From Geminicoccaceae bacterium (GTDB lineage: Bacteria > Pseudomonadota > Alphaproteobacteria > Geminicoccales > Geminicoccaceae), in NCBI GenBank assembly GCA_028285265.1, contig JANQPX010000060.1, positions 35,426 to 99,425 on the forward strand: 64,000 nt of DNA, read 5' to 3'. A program made the translations under genes and the position numbers. The first letter of the stretch is position 1. Every line of letters starts with the position of its first letter. Below the pieces are notes generated by a model, which ran no database searches, was not told where the DNA came from, and saw only the letters and a program-made list of their open reading frames with translations. This document shows, in pieces, positions 36,601 to 45,394 of the stretch.

Positions 36601-37132
36601 CACGAACGAAGAGCTGTGCTCCTATCTCATGTATCCCAAGGTCTTTCTTGACTATGCCGCTAACCGTGCCACCTACGGGCCGGTCAAGGTTCTGCCAACG
36701 CCTGTCTACTTTTATGGCATGGCACCGGGTGATGAGATCAGCCTGGACCTCGAGCCAGGTAAGACCTTGATGATCCGCTGTGTTGCGATTGGCGAGCCGG
36801 ATGACGATGGACAGGTTCGAGTCTTCTTCGAGGTCAATGGTCAGCCCAGAGTTGCACGGGTTAGCGACCGGCAAATGACCGCGACCGCCAAGCATCACCC
36901 AAAGGCCGAGGATGGTAATCCCGCCCATCTAGCCGCTCCTATGCCCGGCATGGTTGCGACGCTTGCGGTGAAAGAGGGACAGAATGTCAAACCAGGCGAC
37001 CTCCTGATGACGATTGAAGCCATGAAGATGGAAACGGCGATCAATGCTGATCGTAGCGGCACGATCACAAAACTTCATGTTGCCGCTGGAAGTCAGATTG
37101 ATGCGAAGGACCTCCTCCTTGAACTCACCTGA
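33686..37132 (+). CDS. pyc: pyruvate carboxylase
   Basis: Biotin enzyme making oxaloacetate from pyruvate and bicarbonate. The 1148 aa chain has the full set of domains. The biotin carboxylase comes first (1-450; KLLVANRGEIAIRV, GGGGRGMRP, EVNPRVQVEHTVTEEVTG). The carboxyltransferase follows (about 530-800; DTTMRDAHQSLLATRMR, METWGGATFDVSMRFL-like MECWGGATFDVSMRF). A tetramerisation region is next, then the biotinyl domain with EAMKMET at about 1111. Start with GAGGTCGGG upstream. The stop is 33 bases before an aspartate dehydrogenase, suggesting one transcript. Confidence 0.98.
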   Translation: MKTFEKLLVANRGEIAIRVLRAANELGKRTVAIYAEEDKLSLHRFKADEAYRVGEGQGPVKAYLDIPDIIRIAKISGADALHPGYGLLSENPDLAEACAAAGITFVGPKPETMRLLGDKVSARAVAVEAGVPVVPATDILPKDPKKVQKLADDVGYPLMLKASWGGGGRGMRPIHKKEDLVESVRAGSREAEAAFGRGDVYLEKLIERARHLEVQILGDLHGHIVHLFERDCTVQRRNQKVVERAPAPQLDEGRRGELCELALKIMRHAGYECAGTVEFLEDVDTGSFYFIEVNPRVQVEHTVTEEVTGIDIVKAQIRIAEGGRIGQLEETGVPPQHAIALNGHALQCRITTEDPLNNFIPDYGRITAYRGATGFGIRLDGGTAYSGAVITRYYDSLLEKVTAWAPNPEEAIARMDRALREFRIRGVATNLAFVENLIAHPTFKASEYTTRFIDEHDELFDFAPRRDRATRLLTYVADVTVNGHSEVKDRQRPPAHALPPVPPKPKSDNPPAGTKDLLDELGPVGFANWMKKEKRLLITDTTMRDAHQSLLATRMRSYDMIAVAKSYAANLPTIFSMECWGGATFDVSMRFLHECPWERLRELREAMPNILLQMLFRGSNGVGYTSYPDNVVSAFTRQAADSGIDLFRIFDALNWVDNMKVSIETVLETGKLCEASICYTGDIFDPRRKKYDLDYYLKMARDLKATGAHIIGIKDMAGVCKPEAAATLVKAIKRETGLPLHFHTHDASGIAAASVLAAAAAGADAVDLAMDSLSGLTSQPNLGAVVAALARDKRAPGLDAAEIRAFSDYWESVRFQYAAFESDMRAGSSEIYLHEMPGGQFTNLKEQARAMGLEGRWHEVAKTYADVNMMFGDVIKVTPSSKIVGDMALSMVAGGLTREDVEDPKKDVSFPESVVGFFRGDIGQPPGGFPTDLQKKILKGEKALKKRAGETMKPADLKKLKKKAEGDAGREITNEELCSYLMYPKVFLDYAANRATYGPVKVLPTPVYFYGMAPGDEISLDLEPGKTLMIRCVAIGEPDDDGQVRVFFEVNGQPRVARVSDRQMTATAKHHPKAEDGNPAHLAAPMPGMVATLAVKEGQNVKPGDLLMTIEAMKMETAINADRSGTITKLHVAAGSQIDAKDLLLELT

Positions 37133-37165
37133 GCTGTGCGCCGATTGCCTGGAGGGATATCCGAT

Positions 37166-37999
37166 ATGACCGCAGACGTTGTTGCATCGCGAGCTGATCT
37201 GACCGTGGCTATCGGTGGTTTTGGAGCGATAGGGCAGACGATTGCCGTCAAGTTGGACCGAGGCGAGCCAGGTCTACGGCTCGGAGCGGTGAGCGCTCGC
37301 GATCGCGCTAAGGCCAAAGCCAATATGGCGGCCTTCACCCGCAAAGTCCCAGTCTTGCCACTGGCTGATCTCTCGGATAGCGCAGATGTCATCGTGGAAT
37401 GCGCGCCAGCAAGCGTCTTTCGAGAGATCGCCGAACCTGCCTTGATGGCGGGCAAAATCTTCATGCCCCTAAGTGTCGGCGCCCTCCTGCTTCACGATGA
37501 CCTCCATGACCTCGCTGCAAGGAATGGTGGCCGGATTATCGTTCCGACAGGCGCCCTCCTCGGCCTTGATGCCGTCCGCGCCGCTGCCGAAGGGGAGCTT
37601 CGTGAAGTCTCCATGGTCACGAGAAAGCCACCGACAGGCCTTGTGGGCGCCCCCTATCTTGACGAGCACAAGATCGATGTTCTGGCGCTGACGGAGCCAG
37701 TCAGGATCTTCGAAGGAAGCGCGCGCGACGGAGCAAAGGGCTTCCCGGCCAACGTCAACGTTGCGGCGGCTCTCTCACTCGCTGGAATCGGCCCCGATCG
37801 GACTAGGCTCGAGATCTGGGCGGACCCGGGAATCACACGAAATACCCACTGCATTCGGGTCGATGGCGACAGCGCACGGTTTGAGATGACGATTGAAAAT
37901 GTCCCCAGTGGCGAAAACGCCCGCACGGGAAAAATCACCGCGTTGAGCGCGCTTGCAGCGCTGAAGAGCTTGACGTCGACGCTACGAGTCGGCAGCTAG
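37166..37999 (+). CDS. L-aspartate dehydrogenase
   Basis: A 277 aa NAD(P)-dependent enzyme that interconverts aspartate and iminoaspartate/oxaloacetate plus ammonia. The Rossmann motif is AIGGFGAIGQTIA near 19, and the active-site region shows PTGALLGLDAVRAAAE and WADPGITRNTHCIRVDGD, the family's Asn-x-His signature. It starts at ATG 37166, with GGAGGG at the right distance. Adjacency to pyc connects it to oxaloacetate, which it could aminate. A role in NAD synthesis (NadX-like) is the alternative; no nadA is nearby. Confidence 0.88.
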   Translation: MTADVVASRADLTVAIGGFGAIGQTIAVKLDRGEPGLRLGAVSARDRAKAKANMAAFTRKVPVLPLADLSDSADVIVECAPASVFREIAEPALMAGKIFMPLSVGALLLHDDLHDLAARNGGRIIVPTGALLGLDAVRAAAEGELREVSMVTRKPPTGLVGAPYLDEHKIDVLALTEPVRIFEGSARDGAKGFPANVNVAAALSLAGIGPDRTRLEIWADPGITRNTHCIRVDGDSARFEMTIENVPSGENARTGKITALSALAALKSLTSTLRVGS

Positions 38000-38033
38000 C
38001 GGCGGCGTCTTCGGGCCAAGGAACATATCGCTG

Positions 38034-38522
38034 TCAGTTCGCGACCGGTTCGTCTTCGGACGCACCCTGCTGGACTTCCTGCACATTGGTTGGCCATGTG
38101 CTTTTGATAAAGGCGATGACCGCCCATATCTCATCGTCGGTCAGCTTGTCGCCGAAGCCTGGCATACGGCTGACTTTGCCGTCGGGCTGAAGGGTTTCAC
38201 CTCCCACTTTGACGACCTCGAATAGTTTGGCGTCAGAGTGCTGCCACGTCTCACCCGCTGCGCTGTGCGCAGGCGCCAAGCGGGTGCCATCCTTCAACGG
38301 CTTTTCCCAACCGAGCTGACCGTCTAGCTCTACGCCATGACAATTCGCACAAATTCGGGCGTAGACTCGCGAACCAAAGGCAACTTGATCAAGATCGGCA
38401 GGATCGCCTGGAATGCCGGGGCTGTCTTGAAAATACCAAGCAGCTCCCGCAGCGGCACCACCAACTAAGAAGGCGACTGCAGCAAGGAGAACTACCCGTC
38501 GCCCAAAACGACCATTGCTCAT
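38034..38522 (-). CDS. membrane-anchored cytochrome c
   Basis: A 162 aa protein with an N-terminal hydrophobic helix (RVVLLAAVAFLVGGAAAGAAW) and one c-type haem site, CANCHG, near residue 67. The distal Met is probably in SRMPGFGDKLTDDEIWAVIAFIKS, typical of a class I monohaem cytochrome. The start at 38522 fits the membrane anchor; a longer frame to 38564 is possible. It should sit in the periplasmic face of the inner membrane and pass electrons to an oxidase or other partner. Confidence 0.9.
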   Translation of the reverse strand: MSNGRFGRRVVLLAAVAFLVGGAAAGAAWYFQDSPGIPGDPADLDQVAFGSRVYARICANCHGVELDGQLGWEKPLKDGTRLAPAHSAAGETWQHSDAKLFEVVKVGGETLQPDGKVSRMPGFGDKLTDDEIWAVIAFIKSTWPTNVQEVQQGASEDEPVAN

Positions 38523-38692
38523 ATCGATACGATCCCCAATCGCATGGCCGCGCTCTCCCGACACCCACGCGATGCTCTGACGGATATTCGACTATGAAGC
38601 GTTATAACAGTGTCGTCGCTTCTCTTTATTTTAGAGGCGTCATAGCAGACCGGGCGCTTGCTGTCTTGGGCAAAACGTGAATTTTCCGACGT

Positions 38693-38923
38693 TCAGTCAT
38701 CGATGCGATTAGCACGATCATCATAGCCGCGGCGATGGCTGAAGAAGACAAGCGCCATCAATCCGGCGCCCACAAGGAAGGTCATCACGACACCGAGCGT
38801 CAGCGCGATCCAGCCATGGTGGCTCATTTCGACATCGCCGAGTTCTATCCAGACCCAATAGCCAAAGACCGAGGCAAGAGCGAAAAGGCCAAGAAGGACG
38901 GCAAGCGTGAGGAAGGTTCTCAT
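38693..38923 (-). CDS. small two-helix membrane protein
   Basis: A 76 aa protein with helices at about 1-27 (TLAVLLGLFALASVFGYWVW) and 37-63 (WIALTLGVVMTFLVGAGLM), with a positively charged tail FSHRRGYDDRANRIDD. It lies two genes from the cytochrome c on the same strand, so an assembly or accessory role in respiration is possible but unproven. Well-formed hydrophobic pattern supports a real gene. Confidence 0.72.
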   Translation of the reverse strand: MRTFLTLAVLLGLFALASVFGYWVWIELGDVEMSHHGWIALTLGVVMTFLVGAGLMALVFFSHRRGYDDRANRIDD

Positions 38924-39022
38924 CTAGGCGTAATCCTCAATCTGCCAAACTGTCTTGCCAAAATGAGGGGGGTGCTGTCTACCTCGGGCTGCAAAAACTG
39001 CGACAATTCGGGCAAATACAGC

Positions 39023-39457
39023 ATGGAAGATATCGCCGTCATTCCCATTTCTGGCGAGGAGGATTTAGGAGCCGCCTTTGCGATTCGTAAATCCGTTTTC
39101 GTCGACGAGCAAAACGTCGAACTGCGTCTCGAATTCGACGGCCTTGATCGTGATGCCAAGCATCTCGTCGCGACTCTCGACGACAAGCCGGTCGGAACCC
39201 TTCGGCTTCGGCAGATCGACAACCAGACCGGCAAGATCGAACGGGTCGCCGTCCTGCTCGAAGCGCGGGGACGGGCCATTGGGAAAGCCCTTCTCAAAGC
39301 GGCCCTTTCCCAACTCAAGGCGGACGGTGCCACAAGCGCGAAACTTCACGCCCAGACCCATGCACTGGAATTTTATGCCGGGTTGGGTTTTGTCGCCTAT
39401 GGCGACGTATTTGACGAGGATGGTCTTCCGCATCGGGCCATGTTGCGTGACCTCTGA
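39023..39457 (+). CDS. GNAT N-acetyltransferase, ElaA-like
   Basis: A 144 aa single GNAT domain. RKSVFVDEQNVELRLEFDGLD is the substrate-side segment, with VGTLRLRQ and the acetyl-CoA motif VAVLLEARGRAIGKALLKAA near 80. The C-terminal part is HAQTHALEFYAGLGFVAYGD. The ATG at 39023 matches the family; an open frame upstream is not part of it. Substrate unknown. Confidence 0.87.
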   Translation: MEDIAVIPISGEEDLGAAFAIRKSVFVDEQNVELRLEFDGLDRDAKHLVATLDDKPVGTLRLRQIDNQTGKIERVAVLLEARGRAIGKALLKAALSQLKADGATSAKLHAQTHALEFYAGLGFVAYGDVFDEDGLPHRAMLRDL

Positions 39458-39578
39458 GCCATCGTGCTTCGCCCAAGCTCCCCTGAGGTCGTTCGCAGTT
39501 TTGTGAAGGCAGGTAACCACGAAAGCGGCTAAGCTCCGCTAACGGGCTACATATGACGACGCGTCGAGGGTCTAAACC

Positions 39579-41114
39579 ATGTTCGATCTACTGCCAGGGT
39601 TTGTTCTCACGTCCCTGAGTTTTCTTGCGACACTTTTAGTTTTTGCCATCGGTTGCGTGATCCTGGGCATTGCTATTCTTTACGTCATCGATCGCACACA
39701 AACCAAAAACACGGTTCGCAGGAACTATCCGGTTATCGGGAGGCTCCGTTATGTCTTTCAGCATCTCGGGGAGTTCTTCCGGCAGTACTTCTTCGCAATG
39801 GACCGTGAGGAACTGCCCTTTAATCGAGCCCAGCGCACATGGGCCGAAAGGGCATCAAAGGACGAAGACAATACCGTTGCCTTCGGCTCAACGCGTGATC
39901 TTCGACCAGTCGGTACGCCCATGTTTGTCGCCTGCCCTTTTCCAACGCTCGAACGCGATGCAGAAAAAACGCCTGCGGTTACGGTGGGCCCCTATTGTCG
40001 CCAACCCTATGTCCATGAACCCATTTTCAACATCTCTGGTATGTCCTATGGGGCGCTTTCCAGGGTGGCTGTGAAGTCGCTTTCGCGCGGTGCCGCCCAC
40101 GCCGGATGCTGGTACAACACAGGCGAAGGCGCCATGTCCGAGTTCCATCTCGAAGGGGGTTGCGACATCATCTTCCAGATCGGCACCGCCAAATATGGAT
40201 GCCGCAAGCCGGATGGCTCCTTTTGCGAGGAAACACTCGCTAACGTCGCGGCGCACGAGCAAGTTAAAATGTTCGAGATCAAGCTCAGTCAGGGCGCAAA
40301 GCCTGGAAAGGGTGGGATTCTTCCAGGCGACAAGGTTACCGTCGAAATCGCGAAGACACGCGGCATTCCGGTTGGCCAGGACAGCATCAGTCCGAACCGC
40401 CACGTCGAGATTGATAATCCAGGCGAGCTGCTCGACTTCATCGATCTTGTTCGCAACGTCACCGGCAAACCGACGGGCTTCAAGACGGTCATCTCCGGGG
40501 TTGTTTGGCTGGGACAACTGTTCGAAGAAATTCATAAACGCGGCATCGAGAGCGCACCGGACTTCATTACCGTGGACAGTGCCGATGGGGGGACTGGTGC
40601 AGCACCGCAAAGTCTGATTGATAACATGGGCCTGCCGATCTGGGAGAGTCTGCCTATGGTCGCCGATCAACTCATCCGCTACGATCTGAAAGTTCGCGTG
40701 AAGCTCATCTCTTCGGGCAAGCTCATCACACCTACTGACGTCGCATGGGCCTTATGTGCCGGGGCAGATTTCGTGGTCTCGGCGCGAGGATTCATGTTTG
40801 CGCTCGGCTGCATTCAAGCGCTGAAATGCAACAAAAATACATGCCCGACGGGCATAACCACCCATAATAAAGACTTACAACGCGGTCTGGTGCCACGGGA
40901 AAAACAGTACCGCGTCGCTCACTACGCCAAGAACATGGAAAAAGAGATCGGCACCATCGCCCATTCTTGCGGCGTCCGCGAGCCACGTCGCTTGAAGCGC
41001 TATCACGTGCGCATCCAAACCGACACCGGCAAGTCCATCCCAATGGATCAGCTCTGGCCTTATCCGGAGACTGGCGAAGCCTTGCGCAAGGCGGAAGCGA
41101 CGGCAGCAGAATAG
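39579..41114 (+). CDS. FMN-binding glutamate-synthase-like protein
   Basis: A 511 aa protein with one N-terminal membrane helix (FLATLLVFAIGCVILGIAIL) followed by a glutamate synthase alpha/beta-barrel domain. NISGMSYGALSRVAVKSL, QGAKPGKGGILPGDKVT, GGTGAAPQ and NKNTCPTGITTHN (iron-sulfur-type Cys region) are the diagnostic pieces. Stand-alone membrane-linked members are widespread; they lack the glutaminase domain and their true reaction is often unknown. The name reflects fold only. Confidence 0.92.
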   Translation: MFDLLPGFVLTSLSFLATLLVFAIGCVILGIAILYVIDRTQTKNTVRRNYPVIGRLRYVFQHLGEFFRQYFFAMDREELPFNRAQRTWAERASKDEDNTVAFGSTRDLRPVGTPMFVACPFPTLERDAEKTPAVTVGPYCRQPYVHEPIFNISGMSYGALSRVAVKSLSRGAAHAGCWYNTGEGAMSEFHLEGGCDIIFQIGTAKYGCRKPDGSFCEETLANVAAHEQVKMFEIKLSQGAKPGKGGILPGDKVTVEIAKTRGIPVGQDSISPNRHVEIDNPGELLDFIDLVRNVTGKPTGFKTVISGVVWLGQLFEEIHKRGIESAPDFITVDSADGGTGAAPQSLIDNMGLPIWESLPMVADQLIRYDLKVRVKLISSGKLITPTDVAWALCAGADFVVSARGFMFALGCIQALKCNKNTCPTGITTHNKDLQRGLVPREKQYRVAHYAKNMEKEIGTIAHSCGVREPRRLKRYHVRIQTDTGKSIPMDQLWPYPETGEALRKAEATAAE

Positions 41115-41239
41115 CACCGAGCATCAGAAAGCGGGGGAACGCACGCCCTCAGCAGGCTCAGACTTCGATCGGGCCAATGCCGTCAGTCCCAGTCCGGTGA
41201 GAAACACACAGACGCCATCAAGCCTCAAACGGTGGCCCC

Positions 41240-41719
41240 TTAGAGCACACCGCGCATTTGTTCTGAGACACTGATCCGACCCGCGTTGAATGCATGTTTC
41301 AGGATCGGAACGGCCTTGTGGGGTTCGGCGGCACCGCACATGAAAATGTCGACGGCTGCATAGGAACGCTCCGGCCAAGTATGAATCGAGATGTGGCTCT
41401 CGGCGAGAACAGCGACGCCAGACACCCCTCCATTTTCCGAGAACTCATGGAAGTGCATATGCAGCAACGTTGCTCCGCATTCCTTAATGGCGCGGCGAAA
41501 GGCCATCTCGATGACCTCTGCATCGTTAAGACGCTCAGCTTCCCATAGATCGAGAATAAGATGGCTGCCCGCGTACCGCAGGCCATTTCGCTCAATGAAG
41601 TAGTCTTTCACACCGTCTTCAGCGGCGGACTCACCCGCTTGGATTAGATCATCTGCTCGGGCGTTCTCCGCCTCCGCTTCAGTATCCACACCAATTTGGG
41701 CAAGAGAGTACTGGCTCAT
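41240..41719 (-). CDS. speD: S-adenosylmethionine decarboxylase proenzyme
   Basis: Makes decarboxylated SAM for spermidine synthesis. The 159 aa product is the short bacterial type that cleaves itself; the self-cleavage site is the Glu-Ser bond in LAESHISIHTWPERSY near residue 112, giving a pyruvoyl cofactor from the Ser. CGAAEPHKAV is also conserved. The ATG at 41719 is chosen; the frame extends further upstream but without family similarity. No spermidine synthase gene lies beside it. Confidence 0.94.
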   Translation of the reverse strand: MSQYSLAQIGVDTEAEAENARADDLIQAGESAAEDGVKDYFIERNGLRYAGSHLILDLWEAERLNDAEVIEMAFRRAIKECGATLLHMHFHEFSENGGVSGVAVLAESHISIHTWPERSYAAVDIFMCGAAEPHKAVPILKHAFNAGRISVSEQMRGVL

Positions 41720-42022
41720 GTCGCTCTCCTGCAAACCAGAATGAACCCGAAGGGTCGAACCGGTGCATATGAGCGTAAAGCCTGCTGATGACAAGATAAT
41801 TATCGGCAAAAAACTGTTACAGCGGCACAATGCAGCACCAACGGGCTTTCCCAGCACCTCAATGCCGTCCCAGCGACAAGCGTTATCAAAAAAGACCTAT
41901 GTTATCGCCAGCGGATCAATCGCCGAGTTGCCATCTTGATCCGCTATCGGCATGTTTCGGGCGATGTAGGCCTTGCCTATGGCAGAAAGGCGGCCGTTAG
42001 GCCATTAGCGGAGATTGATTGC
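41720..42022. other. divergent speD/LOG intergenic region
   Basis: About 300 bases separating the two divergent starts. Contains no recognisable gene; some plus-strand frame extends into it from the LOG gene but the peptide (TTG-started) does not match. Promoters for both directions are expected here but no clear motif pair stands out. Confidence 0.35.
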
Positions 42023-42895
42023 GTGACCAAACCTATCAGCGAACACGACATCGGCTTTCCCCATGCTCATGAGGATATGGCTAGGGCGGATGGTGTTGCC
42101 GAAACGGCGCAAACGCAGTCCCCGGCCTATCGCCTTGCCTTCGCGGACATGGACTTTATGGTGCGCCGAGAATTGAGACCAGTGCGCTTTCAGCTTGAGC
42201 TGCTGAAGCCGGAAATGTTGCTTGCGGAGCATGACATCCGGTCGACCGTCGTCGTTTTCGGCAGCGCGCGTGTGCCGACGCCGGACACCTGCCCCCCAGA
42301 AGAACTTGTAAAAAAACCTGGCTGCGTCCTTGACAAAAAACGTGTCTATGAAGAAGCGCGCAAGCTTGCCCAGATCGCCTCAGTTGAAGGACAAAAGGAT
42401 CGTTCGGAGGGACGGGAATTCGTGGTCGTCACCGGCGGTGGGCCAGGCATCATGGAAGCCGCCAATCGCGGTGCTGCCGATGTCGACGCTGAAAGCATCG
42501 GCCTCAATATTGTTCTGCCCCATGAGCAAGCCCCTAACAGCTACATCACCCCGGAGCTCTGCTTTCAATTCCACTACTTCGCCATCAGGAAGATGCATTT
42601 CATGATGCGCGCCCGTGCTTTGGTCTGCTTCCCCGGCGGATTTGGCACCATGGACGAGTTGTTCGAGGCTCTAACCCTGATCCAAACCGGCAAAGCGAAG
42701 CGCATCCCGTTTCTCTTATTCGATGAGGGATATTGGCGACGTATCATCAATTTCGAGGCAATGGTGGAGGAAGGCGTCATTTCGGCAGACGATCTCGATC
42801 TCTTCCAATATGTTGAAACAGCTGACGAAGCCTGGGCGATTATCGCGAAATCGCACGGACTCGAGTCCCAAAAAGGCAATGGAGCAGCATCGTGA
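42023..42895 (+). CDS. LOG-family (TIGR00730-like) nucleotide phosphoribohydrolase
   Basis: A Rossmann-type protein of about 290 aa, starting at GTG 42023 with GGAG nine bases upstream. The family motifs are VVTGGGPGIMEAANRGA and FPGGFGTMDELFEALTLIQTGK (PGGxGTxxE). Such proteins hydrolyse N-glycosidic bonds, as in cytokinin-activating LOG enzymes; older labels such as lysine decarboxylase are misnomers. It overlaps the beta-CASP gene by four bases (GTGA), so the two are co-translated. Confidence 0.86.
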   Translation: MTKPISEHDIGFPHAHEDMARADGVAETAQTQSPAYRLAFADMDFMVRRELRPVRFQLELLKPEMLLAEHDIRSTVVVFGSARVPTPDTCPPEELVKKPGCVLDKKRVYEEARKLAQIASVEGQKDRSEGREFVVVTGGGPGIMEAANRGAADVDAESIGLNIVLPHEQAPNSYITPELCFQFHYFAIRKMHFMMRARALVCFPGGFGTMDELFEALTLIQTGKAKRIPFLLFDEGYWRRIINFEAMVEEGVISADDLDLFQYVETADEAWAIIAKSHGLESQKGNGAAS

Positions 42896-44484
42896 CACCG
42901 GAGCTGATTTTTCATGGCGGAGCCGGCACCGTCACTGGCTCGTGTTACGAAATACGCCACGCGGGCGGGCGGCTCATGATCGATTGCGGTATGTTCCAGG
43001 GCAACAAGACAGTTCGAGCACTGAATTATCGCGACTTCCCCTTTGAGCCGGCGAAGGTCGACACCCTTCTCCTGACCCACGCTCATATCGACCATACAGG
43101 CCTCGTTCCAAAGCTGGTTAAACACGGATTTAGAGGAAGGATCTTTGCGACGGCGCCGACCGCCGCTCTCGCGTCCTTTATGCTGCCGGATAGCGGCTAT
43201 ATCCAGGAGAGCGAAGTCGCGCGACTCAACAAACGCAATCGACGGCGCGGCCGGCCCGAAGTGGAACCGATTTACACGCGAAAGGACGCTGAAGCCTGTC
43301 TCAAGCAGTTCGAGGGCGTCGATATGGAACAGTGGTTTGAGCCGATGCGAGGTGTGCGGGCGCGCTACTGGAATGCAGGCCACATCCTTGGATCCGCCTC
43401 GATCGAACTCAAAGTCGACACCGGGCCAGATCAGTCGGTTCACATGCTGTTCTCAGGTGACATTGGTCCCGACGAGAAAGTATTTCATCTGGAACCCGAC
43501 GCACCCGCCGGCTTCGATTACATCTTGTGCGAAAGCACCTACGGCGATCGCGAACGGGAAGGCGCCACAGTGGAGCAGCGCCGAGAGGCTCTGAAGCACG
43601 AGATTGTCGAGGCTCACAAAACGGGCGGCAATCTAATCATCCCCGCCTTTGCAGTCGAACGGACGCAGGAGCTGATGCACGACATTGGCGTGCTCATGGC
43701 GGAACGGCAGATCCCCGACATGACCGTTTTTTTGGATAGCCCCCTTGCCAACAACGCTACCAAAGTCTTCATCGAGCACGCTGGAACGCTCGACGATATT
43801 GCGATGGATGAGGCGGAACTTTTTAGAAATCCTAGGTTTCACTTCACCACCTCGGTTGAGGACAGTAAAGCGATCAACAACGTCGCAGGAGGTGCCATTA
43901 TCATGGCGGCGAGCGGCATGTGCGATGCCGGACGCATTCGGCACCATCTCCGAAACAATTTGTATAAGAAAGAAACGACGGTCCTGTTCGTCGGCTATCA
44001 GGCTCCGGGAACGCTCGGTCGTTTGATCCTGGATGGTGAAGAGGATGTCCGCATTCATGGTCGTGAGGTCAAAGTACGAGCACGCATCCGTCGTATCGGC
44101 AATTATTCTGCGCATGCTGATCAGCGCGAATTGATTGCCTGGGTAAAGGAACGCATGCCGTTGCGCGCCGGGCTCTTTCTGACTCACGGTGACGACAAAG
44201 CACGCGATGTCTTGAAGGAGCTACTTACCGCCGAAGGTATCGAGCGTGATCGTATCATCTTGCCGGGACTGGATGAACGAATAGAACTGACAATTGACCC
44301 CGATTGGAAGCCTCAGACGATCCAAGACAAGCGAGCTCGGGTTGCACCGACGGACATGGCAACCGACTGGTACAATGATTACGCATCATTGTTGCTAAAG
44401 CTTGGTAAGCAGCTCGAAGGCATGGATGATAATGAGAAACGCCGGGCCTTGATCGCGAAGATGCATGCCTTGCTCAAGACCTGA
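42892..44484 (+). CDS. beta-CASP metallo-beta-lactamase nuclease
   Basis: A 530 aa MBL-fold protein with a beta-CASP insert and an RNA-specificity C-terminal part. Motif 1 to 3 are LTHAHIDHTG near residue 64, GHILGSASIELK near 165 and FSGDIGPDE. The beta-CASP signatures are IPAFAVERTQELMH, DSPLANNATKVF, MAASGMCDAGRIRHHL, and the end has ISAHAD-like NYSAHADQRELI. Relatives are RNA endonucleases of the CPSF-73/RNase J superfamily. Translationally coupled to the LOG gene. Confidence 0.92.
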   Translation: MTPELIFHGGAGTVTGSCYEIRHAGGRLMIDCGMFQGNKTVRALNYRDFPFEPAKVDTLLLTHAHIDHTGLVPKLVKHGFRGRIFATAPTAALASFMLPDSGYIQESEVARLNKRNRRRGRPEVEPIYTRKDAEACLKQFEGVDMEQWFEPMRGVRARYWNAGHILGSASIELKVDTGPDQSVHMLFSGDIGPDEKVFHLEPDAPAGFDYILCESTYGDREREGATVEQRREALKHEIVEAHKTGGNLIIPAFAVERTQELMHDIGVLMAERQIPDMTVFLDSPLANNATKVFIEHAGTLDDIAMDEAELFRNPRFHFTTSVEDSKAINNVAGGAIIMAASGMCDAGRIRHHLRNNLYKKETTVLFVGYQAPGTLGRLILDGEEDVRIHGREVKVRARIRRIGNYSAHADQRELIAWVKERMPLRAGLFLTHGDDKARDVLKELLTAEGIERDRIILPGLDERIELTIDPDWKPQTIQDKRARVAPTDMATDWYNDYASLLLKLGKQLEGMDDNEKRRALIAKMHALLKT

Positions 44485-44492
44485 CTCGACCG

Positions 44493-45392
44493 TCACCGCT
44501 CAGCTTCAGTGCGGGCCGCTTCAATCAGAAGCCAGTTTCGAAACGCTTCGATCTTCGGCTGCTCAGCAATAGCTTCCGGGACGACGAAGTAGTAGGCCCA
44601 GTGATTATCAAGTGAAAGTTCGAACGGCTCGATAAGCCGTCCACTCGCGATATCGTCATTCATCATCGGCATCCTCCCCATCGCGATGCCGACACCGCTT
44701 GCTGCTGCCTGGAGGGCAATCTCACCGCTGTCAAAGCGCAGACCACGCTTCAGATCGATTCCATCGACACCTGCCGCATGAAGCCAGAGCGGCCATTCAT
44801 CAGCACTATCTAACGCGTGCAGCAGCGTGTGGTGAACGAGATCCGAAGGCTGCGAGAGAGGCTTGTCGCCCGCAAGCAGGGACGGGCTGCAGAGCGGGGC
44901 GAGTTTCGCCTGAAACAAACGATCGGCTCGCAGCCCTGCCCACTCACCGCTGCCATGGCGAATGCCGCAGTCGATATCCTCACGTAGGAGGTCGACATTG
45001 CGTTCAGTTGCATTGACGCGGAGCTCGATATCGGGATGCGCTAGTTTGAGGCGGCCAAGCCGACCCACGAGCCAATGGCCGGCAACAGACGGCGTGGTTG
45101 TAACCGTGAGTGCCCCGCTGCGGCAGAATTCTTCGAGCTGGCGCACACCCATTGCCAGCTGTTCAAAGGCGCCACGGACGTAGGGTAGGAGTGTTTGGCC
45201 TTCTTCAGTCAGAGCCAAAGATCGATTCAGCCGGCGGAATAACGGCACACCCAGATCCTGCTCCAACGCCTTAATCTGATGGCTGACCGCGGCCTGGGTG
45301 ACGAAAAGCTCTTCAGCTGCCTTGGTAAAGCTCAGGTGACGTGCCGCGACCTCGAAGCTGCGCAGGGCATTCAGAGCAGGTAGACGGTTCAT
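44493..45392 (-). CDS. LysR-family regulator, GcvA-like
   Basis: A 299 aa transcription factor. The N-terminal winged helix is LPALNALRSFEVAARHLSFT and the recognition helix region includes TQAAVSHQIKALEQDLGVPLF, close to GcvA regulators of the glycine cleavage system. The C-terminal periplasmic-binding-like domain would bind an effector. A perfect palindrome (45395-45406) overlaps its ribosome site and a T-N11-A site lies a little further away, fitting autoregulation. The target operon is probably the divergent gene. Confidence 0.92.
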   Translation of the reverse strand: MNRLPALNALRSFEVAARHLSFTKAAEELFVTQAAVSHQIKALEQDLGVPLFRRLNRSLALTEEGQTLLPYVRGAFEQLAMGVRQLEEFCRSGALTVTTTPSVAGHWLVGRLGRLKLAHPDIELRVNATERNVDLLREDIDCGIRHGSGEWAGLRADRLFQAKLAPLCSPSLLAGDKPLSQPSDLVHHTLLHALDSADEWPLWLHAAGVDGIDLKRGLRFDSGEIALQAAASGVGIAMGRMPMMNDDIASGRLIEPFELSLDNHWAYYFVVPEAIAEQPKIEAFRNWLLIEAARTEAER

Positions 45393-45394
45393 CA

